From positions 1 through 29,049 of the forward strand of contig DASYZG010000109.1 in assembly GCA_035946575.1 (NCBI GenBank): a stretch of 29,049 nucleotides of DNA, written 5' to 3'. Shown in pieces: positions 17,703 through 25,462 of this stretch. Origin of the DNA: Gp13-AA77 sp035946575 (GTDB taxonomy: Bacteria > Acidobacteriota > Terriglobia > UBA7540). A program made the translations under genes and the position numbers. Within the stretch, counting starts at the first letter, position 1, and each line of letters starts with the position of its first letter. The notes beneath the pieces were generated by a model, which was given only the letters and a program-made list of their open reading frames with translations, was not told the origin of the DNA and did no database searches.

Positions 17703-17723
17703 GTCACCTGAACATACTATAAG
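17694..17723 (+). promoter_or_regulatory. Sigma-70-type promoter of TonB receptor gene
   Basis: TTGCGT (17694-17699), an 18-nt spacer and TATAAG (17718-17723). The predicted start near 17730 leaves an unusually long leader of about 340 nt. Confidence 0.5.
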
Positions 17724-18073
17724 CTCAGCAGGGGCAGATTAGGATCTTGCGCACCAGGGGGCCCCGTCCAAATAAAGCATGGTTTGCTGTCCATGTCCAA
17801 CATTTAGAAGCACTTTGATTAGGTTCTTGCGTCGGTTGAACGGCTAAAAAAGGAAGTCGAGGCGAGTTGCTAGAGCTGCATCGCTTTGGCGTTTCGGGGA
17901 AACCGGGCACCGCCCTTGGAGTGCGCGGACACGCGTACCCAGACGAATGCCGACTGACCGGTAGGTTGGCCCCGGAAGCCAAAGAGGAACGCCAGATTCC
18001 TGCGAGCGAGCTTTAGATCTTCACGCCGAGATGATCCAGACCGCAGTACAGATCAAAGTTCGGAGGATGCCAA

Positions 18074-21000
18074 ATGAAACGTACGCTGCTTCTGCTGGCG
18101 GCGGTCCTGTTGACCGTCAGCTTCAGTGGCTTCGCGCAAGACACCGCGAACATGAACGGAACGGTGACGGACAAGAGCGGAGCCGTCATTCCGGGAGCCA
18201 CGGTAACGGTTTCGAACCCCGATAAAGGGTTCACCCGCGTCTTAAAGAGCGACAGTGCGGGATACTTTTCGGTATCGGCCATTCCCATCGGCGATTATGT
18301 GGTGACGGCGGAGGCCCCGGGGTTTCAGAAGCTGGTGCGGTCTGGGATCACGCTTCAAGTCGGCCAAATCCAGCGCATCGACATGCAGATGAGCGTGGGC
18401 CAAGTGACGCAGGAGGTTACCGTCACCGGCAACGTCCCAAAGGTGCAGACGGACACTGCGGCCATTTCCTCCGTCATCAGTAACACTCAGATTCAGAACC
18501 TGGACCTGAACGGCCGGAACTGGGTCTCTCTGGCGCTGCTCGTACCCGGCGCAGTGCCGGATAACGGCCTGAATACGACATCCGTTGGCGTTTACGGGAA
18601 CAACAGTATCTCGTTCAACGGCAACCGGATGCAGTACAACAACTGGGAGATCGACGGCGGTAACAATACGGACGAAGGTTCGGCCTCCACGTTTAACACC
18701 TATCCGAACCTCGATACCATCGCCGAGTTCCGCATCTCCACTTCCAACTACGGCGCGGACATGGGGAAGCACGCGGGCGCCAACATTGAAGTGGCCACCA
18801 AGTCCGGCACGCGTGAGTTCCACGGCGACGCCTTCGAGTACGTCCGCAACGACATTTTTGACGCCAACGACTTCTTTATCAACCGGAACGAACTCGGAGT
18901 CAACAACGCGCCCAAGACGCCGCTCAAGTGGAATGACTACGGGTACACGATCGGCGGCCCGTTCTATATTCCCGGTCATTACAACACCGACAAATCAAAG
19001 ACCTTCTTCTTCTGGTCTGAGGATTGGCGGAGTTACCGGCAAGGCCAGGTGATTGGCGCTGGTGTCCCCTCGCTGCTGGAACGTCAGGGCGACTTCTCGC
19101 AGTGCGATCCCAAGTCTGCGAATTACCTGCCGAACACCGTGGGCAGCGGCTGCAACTTGCCCGAGCTGAACGGGGTGAAGTACGACACGGTTCAGAGCAT
19201 GCCGGGCTTTGACCAGCAGGCGTATACCAACGGCCTCGATGAAATCAACGCCTTGGTTCCCCTGCCCAACAGCGGACCGGCGAACTGGACGACGGCGTCC
19301 AGCGCCCCCACCAACTGGCGCCAGGAACAGATCCGCGTGGACCAGAATATCAGCGACAAAACGCAGGCGTTCTTCCGCTATACGCAGGATACCTGGAACA
19401 CGCTGGCGGTGCCGTCACTGTGGGCCTGGGCCAGCTACGATACCATCAAAACGCCGTTTTCCGGACCCGGCGAGAGCGCCGTGCTCCACATCACCCACAC
19501 TTTCAAGCCCAACCTCGAGAACGAATTCGTGGCGGCGTACACCACGGACCACATTCTGCTTTACAACCAGGGCGCCGACAACCTGACGAATGGCAACCTG
19601 AACCGCCCCAGCAATTTCGCCATGGCCCACATCTTCCCGGCGAACTCGGGCAATACGCTGCTTCCCTCCCTTGAGCTCTGCGGCGGCCTTTCGTTCTGCA
19701 CCAACGAAGATGCCAGCAACCACCCCTGGTTCAATTCCAACCCGATCATCACCTGGAAGGACAACGTGGCTTGGGTGCACGGCGGCCACACCACCAAGTT
19801 CGGCTTTTACCTCGAGAACTACCGCAAGAACGAGCAGTTCGGGTTCAACACCCAGGGCGCCCTTTACAATGGCGGCGGCGGCGCGGTAACCACCACCAAC
19901 GCCATGGCGGATATGTTCCTGGGCCGCATCCAGCAGTACCAGGAAGGCACTCAGGTAGTGGCCGGCCAGGCGGTGGGCGGCTACCCCAAGGGCCACTGGC
20001 AGATGACCGACACTGAGCCTTACGTTCAGGACGACTGGAAAGTCACTCCTCACCTGACGCTGAACCTGGGTGTGCGCTGGTACCTTTACACCCGCATTCA
20101 CGACGTCACCAGGCCCACGATCGATTCCGGTTTCTTCCCGAACCTGTACAGTTCGAGCGCCGAAGCTCAGCTGGATGCGAACGGGAATTACATCGCGGGC
20201 ACAGGCGCTACAATTAACGATTACGGCAACGGCTTGGTGCTGTGCGGCCATAACGGCGTTCCCAACGGCTGCCAACTCCGAAACACGGCGGGTAACATCG
20301 CTCCGCGCTTCGGTTTTGCCTGGGACCCCACGGGCACAGGGAAAACCTCGGTCCGGGGCGGCTTCGGCATGTACTATGAGTCGGGCAACGGGAACGAGGC
20401 TCAGACCGAAGGTGGCGAAGGCAATCCGCCGGTGGCGCCCAGCCCCTCCGCCTTCAACCTGTGGTCGGGCACGGTTCCGGGAGCGGGCTATGCGCTCATT
20501 GCACCGCCTTCGAACGGTCTGCTGGTGCCGGCTCCGGGCGGCTTCACGGCCATCCCTTACAGCCAAGGCTGGCCGAGCGTCTACCAGTACAGCTTGAGCG
20601 TGGAGCACGAGGTTGGCACGAACAACATCGTGAGCATCGCTTACGTCGGCAATCTGGGACGCGATCTGGCTCGGGCTCTGAACATCAACGAGGTTCCGAT
20701 CGGCGCGGGGACGGTGAACGCGCCCGCGCTGGCCGGACTGACCGGCTCGAAGGCCGCCGCCAGCGGGGCTCCGGGTGATGTCGGGCAGCAGCTCTGCGAC
20801 GCCTCGGGTAATTGCAACGTGCAGAACACGTTGATCTACGGCGAGAAGCCTAACATCTTCTTCGTCCCCTACCGCGGATACTCCCAGATCCCCATGAAGC
20901 AGAACACGGGGCATTCGATCTACAACGGCTTGCAGGCCAGTTACCGCCACACCTTCCAAAAGGGCCTGACCCTCCAGGCCGCTTATACCTGGTCGCATGC

Positions 21001-21742
21001 GCTCGACAATTCCAGCAGCACCTACACCAACGGAGCGGGAAACGGTTATATTGACAGTCCGGCTTTGAACCGTTTCTACGCGACTTCCGACTTCAACCGT
21101 ACCCAGGTGCTCCAGTTGAACTACATCTACGCCCTGCCGTTCTTCAAGAACAGCAGCAACGCCTTCGAGCGGCAGGCCTTCGGTGGCTGGCAGATTTCCG
21201 GCATCTACAGCGCCTTCAGCGGCGAGCCGGTTAACTTCGCCTGCGGCGTCTCGGGGTTCAATAGCGGTACCGGAGATCCCGTCATGTGCGACCCCACGGG
21301 CAAGGTGGCGATCCACAAGAGCACCTATATCGACCCCACCTACGGTCCTACCCTCCAGTGGTGGGATCCGGGGACGGTTTCGCAGCCTCAGTTCAGCGAG
21401 CTTTACGCGAACAACGAAACCTGCATGTTCGGCTGCATGGGACGCAACGTCCTGACGGGTCCGGGCCGCAACAACTTCGATATGGCGCTGGAAAAGAACT
21501 TCAGCCTGCCGTGGTTTAACGGCGAACACTCCACGATGCAGTTCCGGCTGGAGACTTTCAACACCTTCAACCATACGCAGTTCCAGTACGTCAACGCCGG
21601 CTGCAGCGGCTCCACGCCGTTCGGCGGTTCGTGTTCGGCTTTTGAAAACGGGGTTCCCGGCGGAGCAAACGTGGGTGGCGGTGAAGTGAACACTGCCTGG
21701 TCCCCACGCAATATCCAACTGGGACTCAAGTTCATCTTCTAG
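18074..21742 (+). CDS. TonB-dependent receptor, Oar-like, with carboxypeptidase-regulatory-like N-terminus
   Basis: Outer-membrane receptor of 1222 aa. The signal peptide is residues 1-22 (RTLLLLAAVLLTVSFSGFAQ). A carboxypeptidase regulatory-like domain spans ~26-110 (GTVTDKSGAVIPGATVTVSN, DSAGYFSVSAIPIGDYVV). A plug follows at ~115-235 (NRMQYNNWEIDGGNNTDEG, TIAEFRISTSNYGADMGKHAGA). The remainder is a barrel rich in alternating aromatic strands ending in GLKFIF with C-terminal Phe. This is the Oar/acidobacterial receptor type, expected to import a bulky ligand, possibly oligosaccharide, using TonB-ExbBD energy. GGAGG lies 7 nt before the ATG. A perfect 19-bp hairpin follows the stop. No SusD partner is next to it; a TPR protein and an FG-GAP lipoprotein follow on the same strand. 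Confidence 0.93.
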   Translation: MKRTLLLLAAVLLTVSFSGFAQDTANMNGTVTDKSGAVIPGATVTVSNPDKGFTRVLKSDSAGYFSVSAIPIGDYVVTAEAPGFQKLVRSGITLQVGQIQRIDMQMSVGQVTQEVTVTGNVPKVQTDTAAISSVISNTQIQNLDLNGRNWVSLALLVPGAVPDNGLNTTSVGVYGNNSISFNGNRMQYNNWEIDGGNNTDEGSASTFNTYPNLDTIAEFRISTSNYGADMGKHAGANIEVATKSGTREFHGDAFEYVRNDIFDANDFFINRNELGVNNAPKTPLKWNDYGYTIGGPFYIPGHYNTDKSKTFFFWSEDWRSYRQGQVIGAGVPSLLERQGDFSQCDPKSANYLPNTVGSGCNLPELNGVKYDTVQSMPGFDQQAYTNGLDEINALVPLPNSGPANWTTASSAPTNWRQEQIRVDQNISDKTQAFFRYTQDTWNTLAVPSLWAWASYDTIKTPFSGPGESAVLHITHTFKPNLENEFVAAYTTDHILLYNQGADNLTNGNLNRPSNFAMAHIFPANSGNTLLPSLELCGGLSFCTNEDASNHPWFNSNPIITWKDNVAWVHGGHTTKFGFYLENYRKNEQFGFNTQGALYNGGGGAVTTTNAMADMFLGRIQQYQEGTQVVAGQAVGGYPKGHWQMTDTEPYVQDDWKVTPHLTLNLGVRWYLYTRIHDVTRPTIDSGFFPNLYSSSAEAQLDANGNYIAGTGATINDYGNGLVLCGHNGVPNGCQLRNTAGNIAPRFGFAWDPTGTGKTSVRGGFGMYYESGNGNEAQTEGGEGNPPVAPSPSAFNLWSGTVPGAGYALIAPPSNGLLVPAPGGFTAIPYSQGWPSVYQYSLSVEHEVGTNNIVSIAYVGNLGRDLARALNINEVPIGAGTVNAPALAGLTGSKAAASGAPGDVGQQLCDASGNCNVQNTLIYGEKPNIFFVPYRGYSQIPMKQNTGHSIYNGLQASYRHTFQKGLTLQAAYTWSHALDNSSSTYTNGAGNGYIDSPALNRFYATSDFNRTQVLQLNYIYALPFFKNSSNAFERQAFGGWQISGIYSAFSGEPVNFACGVSGFNSGTGDPVMCDPTGKVAIHKSTYIDPTYGPTLQWWDPGTVSQPQFSELYANNETCMFGCMGRNVLTGPGRNNFDMALEKNFSLPWFNGEHSTMQFRLETFNTFNHTQFQYVNAGCSGSTPFGGSCSAFENGVPGGANVGGGEVNTAWSPRNIQLGLKFIF

Positions 21743-21771
21743 GCTGGTTGACTGTTGACGATTCATCACTC

Positions 21772-21820
21772 TTGGGCGCAACGGAGGGACTGAGGTCCTT
21801 CTGTTGCGCCCAATTTGTTC
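21772..21820 (+). terminator. Terminator-like 19-bp hairpin after TonB receptor
   Basis: Arms 21772-21790 and 21795-21813 pair along 19 bp, allowing two G-T pairs, around the loop TGAG. TTTGTTCTT follows. It starts 30 bp after the receptor stop. The near-perfect symmetry makes it also possible that this is a mobile palindromic repeat acting as terminator. Confidence 0.65.
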
Positions 21821-21925
21821 TTGGGACGCAGGGTGCGCTTCAAAGCCCGGGCTGGGAGCGTGGGGATCCGTTCCCGCTCTTGATGAAGGGACTTTCGATT
21901 AGAAAAGCGGGCTGCGACTGCGAGG

Positions 21926-21943
21926 GCGGGCGAGGATGCCCGC
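21926..21943. repeat. REP-like palindrome GCGGGC-N6-GCCCGC
   Basis: The loop is GAGGAT. The stretch GGATGCCCGCACCCCC here matches the minus strand near 8931-8947 (GGATGCCCGCGCCCCC) and resembles 9012-9027, so it belongs to the same dispersed family. Confidence 0.55.
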
Positions 21944-22015
21944 ACCCCCAAGGCCGCCAGTTTCCTTGACTTCGCGCATCTTCTGTCGCCATACTGAAGC
22001 TGCGTTGGAGGGAAG

Positions 22016-22274
22016 ATGAACGCCAACACTCTCGTTGCCGCGATTACCGCGGCCGGGTCCATTCTGGTGGCCATCACGGCGCTGCTGCTTAACTATCGGG
22101 TTTTTAGGCCATTGAGGCCCGTTTTGCCTCTCTGGAGAACTCGGTAATGGGCGCTTCGCCGCGATTGAACGGCGGCTCGAACTTATCGAGGCCGACCTCA
22201 AGGAGTTCTTCCGAGTGCGATCCATGCACGCCGCCGACATCGCCCGGCTCGAAGACAAGACGGGTCTGAATTGA
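22016..22274 (+). pseudogene. Small membrane/coiled-coil protein gene broken by two frameshifts
   Basis: ATG 22016 with GGAGGGAAG just upstream opens MNANTLVAAITAAGSILVAITALLLNYRVF in parts: a short N-terminus and one TM helix. The frame then runs off into PLRPVLPLWRTR and a stop. The expected continuation, AIEARFASLENSV, is found in another frame from about 22108. After a second shift near 22143 the third frame gives NGRFAAIERRLELIEADLKE and ends ARLEDKTGLN at TGA 22274. The pieces join into one TM helix plus a coiled coil of about 86 residues. The total length of 259 bp fits two single-base deletions. It could be a real pseudogene or assembly error. The intact protein would be a small membrane-anchored coiled-coil protein of unknown role. 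Confidence 0.7.
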
Positions 22275-22319
22275 AACTCCTGATGCCTGCGGAGGGTGGA
22301 CGATCTGAGCGAGAATCAA

Positions 22320-23534
22320 ATGGGGATGAGAGCCCCCGCCTGCCTTAAACTACCAGTCTGCCTGGTCCTTGGTACCTCGCTCCTTCTGATCATTACCCCT
22401 CTTTCTCTACCTGCACGGGCCCAGATCCGCGCGAAGCCATCCGACCAGGAACTGCGCGCGGCGTTCGGGAGAGCGGCGGCGGCGCTTCAGGCCGAGGACT
22501 ATCCGGCTGCTGAGCGCGGCTTCAAAGACTTCCTCAAGCTCGACCCCAACAATCCTGCGGCTTACAACAACCTGGGAGTCGTCTACCGCCACCTGGGCCG
22601 CCTGGACGAGGCCATCCGGGCCTTCGAGACCGCGCGCAAGCTCGATCCGCAGATGGTGGGCATCGATCTGGACCTCGGGCTCAGCTATTACGACAGGAAG
22701 GATTTCAAGAATGCTGTGCCGTGCTTCGAGCGCGTTCTTGCCGGCGATCCTTCGAGCGTGCAGGCACACTATCTGCTGGGCGAGTCCGAGTTCATGCTGC
22801 GCGACTACGCTAAGGCCATCGACGCTTTTGCGCCCATCCGCGACCAGGAGAAAGCCGACCTGGACTATCTTTACATGATGGGAATCGCCTACGGCCAGCT
22901 CAAGCGCAACTTCGAGTCCAGGGCGAGCTTTCAGCAATTGGTGGTCGCCGGCGGCGACACGCCTCATTTGCATCTCCTGCTGGGCAAGGCTTATCTCGAC
23001 CTCTATGAGAACCCGAAGGCGCAGGCCGAGCTCGAAAAGGCCGTGGCGGCCGACCCGCGCCTGCCCTTTGTGCATTACGATCTGGGCGTGCTGTACCAGC
23101 GCCTGGGCGAGACCGGCAAGGCCGCGGCCGAGTTCGACAAGGAGATCCAGATCAGCCCCAGGGAGCCCTGGGCCTATCAGGATCGCGCCACGATTCTGCT
23201 CGCCGACGGCGATTTCGCCCGCGCCGTTCCGTTGTTCCGCAGGGCGCTGGCTCTCAACCCGAGGCTGCCGGACGCGCTGGCGGGCCTCGGCCGCGCCTAC
23301 TTCAAGCAGGGAAAGAATCGGGAGGCGGTCTCCTACCTGAAGCAGGCGCTGGCGCTCCAGCCTGACAGCGCCGACAAGCACTACCAGCTGGGACAGATGT
23401 ATCTGAAGCTTGGCCAGCGCGCCGAAGCGCAGCAGGAATTTGCGGCGCAGCAGAAGCTGCAAGCAGCCGCCCGCGCGGAACAAGGCCAGAAGATGATGGG
23501 CAAGCCGCCCGCGCCCTCCGGGCCCACGCCCTAA
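22320..23534 (+). CDS. Periplasmic TPR-repeat protein
   Basis: About 404 aa from ATG 22320. The N-terminus is a signal peptide (LPVCLVLGTSLLLIITPLSLPARAQ). Nearly all the rest is TPR repeats with canonical spacing: NPAAYNNLGVVYRHLGRLDE, SSVQAHYLLGESEFMLRDYA, PFVHYDLGVLYQRLGETGKA and DKHYQLGQMYLKLGQRAEAQ, about nine units. The tail is Gln/Ala-rich, ending MMGKPPAPSGPTP. TPR arrays bind partner proteins; no enzyme motif is seen. The GTG at 22296 is unlikely as a start because GGAGG directly abuts it; ATG 22320 or 22326 fits the signal peptide better, though neither has a good SD. It stands between the TonB receptor and an FG-GAP lipoprotein, a combination that suggests an envelope assembly role. 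Confidence 0.85.
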   Translation: MGMRAPACLKLPVCLVLGTSLLLIITPLSLPARAQIRAKPSDQELRAAFGRAAAALQAEDYPAAERGFKDFLKLDPNNPAAYNNLGVVYRHLGRLDEAIRAFETARKLDPQMVGIDLDLGLSYYDRKDFKNAVPCFERVLAGDPSSVQAHYLLGESEFMLRDYAKAIDAFAPIRDQEKADLDYLYMMGIAYGQLKRNFESRASFQQLVVAGGDTPHLHLLLGKAYLDLYENPKAQAELEKAVAADPRLPFVHYDLGVLYQRLGETGKAAAEFDKEIQISPREPWAYQDRATILLADGDFARAVPLFRRALALNPRLPDALAGLGRAYFKQGKNREAVSYLKQALALQPDSADKHYQLGQMYLKLGQRAEAQQEFAAQQKLQAAARAEQGQKMMGKPPAPSGPTP

Positions 23535-23590
23535 ACCAGCGGGCTGCTGAAAACCGTGTAGAGGCGGCTTTACGCCGCCACGCCACCGAC

Positions 23591-23649
23591 GAAGCGTATG
23601 GCGAGGTAGACCCGCCGCGTATGGCGAGGTAAACTCGCCGCTACGCTTC
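23591..23649. repeat. Palindromic element with internal 23-bp tandem duplication
   Basis: Inverted arms GAAGCGTA (23591-23598) and TACGCTTC (23642-23649) enclose two 23-bp direct copies starting GTATGGCGAGGTA (23596-23618 and 23619-23641), differing at 3 positions. The inner GGCGAG/CTCGCC words extend the pairing. A further hairpin, GGCGGC-TTTAC-GCCGCC, lies upstream near 23564-23580. It occupies the space directly before the next gene. Confidence 0.7.
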
Positions 23650-23655
23650 AAAGCC

Positions 23656-25428
23656 ATGCAAAGATCAGGCAGTGTGGGATACCTGCATCGCCGCTTAGTC
23701 CTTCGGGCGGCTTGGGCGCTGTTATTCCTGTCGGCCTGTCTGAGCATCGGCCGGACAAATCGCCTGCCAGCCTCCGCTCAGCCGCCCGCCGCCCGGCAGC
23801 CTGGGGTGCAATTCTCCAACGTAACCGCCAAAGCCGGCATTCACTTCGTGCATTTCAAGGGAGCGCAGGGCACGTCGACCATTCTCGAGGAGGCGGGTCC
23901 GGGCGTCTGCGTAGCCGACTACGACGGCGATGGTTACCCGGACATCTACTTTGTAAACGGCCGCGATCTTTATAGCCGCGGCGTTGTGGCCCACAACGCG
24001 CTTTACCATAACAACGGCGACGGTACGTTCACGGACGTAACCACCCAGGCAGGAGTCCCGGGCACGGCCTACGGTCTGGGCTGCGTCTGGGGCGATTACG
24101 ACAACGACGGCTTTCCGGACTTGTACGTGAGTCAGTACGGAAAGAACGTCCTCTATCACAATAATGGCCACGGCACCTTCACCGACGTCACCGACAAGGC
24201 GGGAGTCGGCGCCACCGAACTCGGCACAACGTTTCACACCGGAGCTACGTTTTTTGACTATGACCGGGACGGGCGTCTGGATCTCTACGCCGGCGGCTAC
24301 GCCGACTTTCGTCCCGGCAGCAAACGCAACTGCGACATCGGCGGCGGCATTATGAGCAGTTGCCGGCCGTCCGCCTACCCCGGCAGTCCGGAGGTCCTCT
24401 ACCACAACAACGGCGATGGCACCTTCGCGGACGTGACGCGCGCCGCCAGGATTTATCAGCCCAACGGCTACAACCTCGCGGTCGGCGCCGACGATTACAA
24501 CGACGACGGGTGGCCTGACCTGTTCGTGGCCAACGACGGCACCGACGCCTATCTCTACCGGAACAACCGCGACGGCACCTTTACGAACGTGGCCGTGGAG
24601 AGCGGCATGGCGTTTACGCAGGAAGGGAACGCCATGGCTGGGATGTGCGTCGGCCTGGGCGATTACGATGATGACGGCCGCATTGACCTGCTGATCACGG
24701 ACTTTCAAATGATGTCGGACCACCTGTGGCACAACGCCGGCAAGGGCTATTTTGACGAGGTGAGTGATCGCGCCGGGATTGCGGGACCGACGCGGCAGGT
24801 CTTGAGCTTCGGAGGCGGCTTCTTCGACTACGACAACGACGGCTGGCTGGATATCTTCATCGCCAACGGCAGCGTCTATCCGGAGATCAACCGGGTGTCG
24901 CCGGACCTGCACTACAAGCAGATCAATTCGCTTTTTCACAACGAGCATGATGGCAGGTTCAGCGAAGTAAGCGCAGGCTCGGGCAACGGATTCTCCACCC
25001 CCTACGCCGGGCGCGGCGTGGCCTTCGCTGATTTCGACAACGACGGCCGGGTGGACGTGGTGGTGGCGAACAACGGCGACCCTCCGCTGCTGCTGCACAA
25101 TGACGGGCCCGCCGCCGGACCCCGCAATCATTTCGTCAATTTCAAGCTTGTGGGCAGGCGCAGCAATCGCGACGCCATGGGCACGCGCATCCGGCTCCGC
25201 GCCGGTACCCTGGCCCAGGTTCGTGAAATCTCGGGTGGCGGCAGTTACATGTCGCAGAGCGACCTGAGGGCCAGCTTCGGCCTGGGCCGGCACACGACCG
25301 CGGACGAGGTCGTGGTCCGCTGGCCGGGCGGATTGCATCAGACCTTCCGCAACGTGAAAGCCGACAAATTCTACCTGATCGTCGAGGGCAAGGACCAGTT
25401 GCAACCCCAGCGGTTCGGCAAGCGGTAG
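23656..25428 (+). CDS. CRTAC1-like FG-GAP/ASPIC-UnbV lipoprotein
   Basis: 590 aa. The N-terminus has a hydrophobic stretch ending LSAC at residue 28, a lipobox, so the protein is probably a lipoprotein. Seven FG-GAP/VCBS calcium-loop repeats follow: DYDGDGYPDIYF, DYDNDGFPDLYV, DYDRDGRLDLYA, DYNDDGWPDLFV, DYDDDGRIDLLI, DYDNDGWLDIFI and DFDNDGRVDVVV. The C-terminal ~75 residues are an ASPIC/UnbV domain (GTRIRLRAG, REISGGGSYMSQSDLRASFGLG, VVVRWPGG). The protein is predicted to fold as a calcium-binding beta-propeller at the cell surface or periplasm. Such proteins are abundant beside TPR genes in Acidobacteriota, with no established function. The ATG has no SD because the palindromic element lies immediately upstream, so it probably relies on transcription from the TPR gene. 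Confidence 0.9.
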   Translation: MQRSGSVGYLHRRLVLRAAWALLFLSACLSIGRTNRLPASAQPPAARQPGVQFSNVTAKAGIHFVHFKGAQGTSTILEEAGPGVCVADYDGDGYPDIYFVNGRDLYSRGVVAHNALYHNNGDGTFTDVTTQAGVPGTAYGLGCVWGDYDNDGFPDLYVSQYGKNVLYHNNGHGTFTDVTDKAGVGATELGTTFHTGATFFDYDRDGRLDLYAGGYADFRPGSKRNCDIGGGIMSSCRPSAYPGSPEVLYHNNGDGTFADVTRAARIYQPNGYNLAVGADDYNDDGWPDLFVANDGTDAYLYRNNRDGTFTNVAVESGMAFTQEGNAMAGMCVGLGDYDDDGRIDLLITDFQMMSDHLWHNAGKGYFDEVSDRAGIAGPTRQVLSFGGGFFDYDNDGWLDIFIANGSVYPEINRVSPDLHYKQINSLFHNEHDGRFSEVSAGSGNGFSTPYAGRGVAFADFDNDGRVDVVVANNGDPPLLLHNDGPAAGPRNHFVNFKLVGRRSNRDAMGTRIRLRAGTLAQVREISGGGSYMSQSDLRASFGLGRHTTADEVVVRWPGGLHQTFRNVKADKFYLIVEGKDQLQPQRFGKR

Positions 25429-25431
25429 GGC

Positions 25432-25445
25432 CGGGGCAAGCCCCG
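25432..25445. repeat. Short palindrome between convergent genes
   Basis: CGGGGC-AA-GCCCCG lies between the stops of the FG-GAP lipoprotein gene and the BlaR1 gene, only 34 bp apart. It may act as a weak bidirectional terminator. The flanking word GTAGGGCCGG recurs inverted at 302-311. Confidence 0.4.
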
Positions 25446-25462
25446 CTCCTATAAGGCGGCAC

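Larger units (their letters stand above)
17517..18073. other. Regulatory region and long leader of TonB receptor gene
   Basis: This gene-free stretch holds the dyads at 17615-17702 and a promoter at 17694-17723, then about 340 nt of apparent leader before ATG 18074. The leader between ~17870 and 18016 can be read as an open frame of about 50 codons ending in TAG, without a start codon or SD, possibly a relic. No known riboswitch core could be matched confidently. A 85-codon antisense frame at 17725-17982 has no SD and is not called. Confidence 0.5.

Noticed and set aside
17725..17982. 85-residue antisense frame upstream of the TonB receptor
   Set aside because: No SD, no domain character, Cys/Pro/Ser-rich composition, and it lies within the putative leader.
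17890..18010. Possible cobalamin riboswitch (GGGGAAACCGGGC, GCCGACTG, CCAGATTCCTGC words)
   Set aside because: The conserved core order and GCCACTG box are not matched; needs a covariance search.
17870..18016. Plus-strand open frame of about 50 codons ending in TAG in the receptor leader, possible leader peptide or gene relic
   Set aside because: No start codon with SD; protein-like appearance may be chance in GC-rich DNA.
19415..21781. 788-residue minus-strand frame inside the TonB receptor gene
   Set aside because: Antisense shadow; the opposite strand has signal peptide, plug and barrel features.
21748..21969. 73-residue open frame after the receptor
   Set aside because: It is built from the terminator palindrome and the REP-like element, with no SD.
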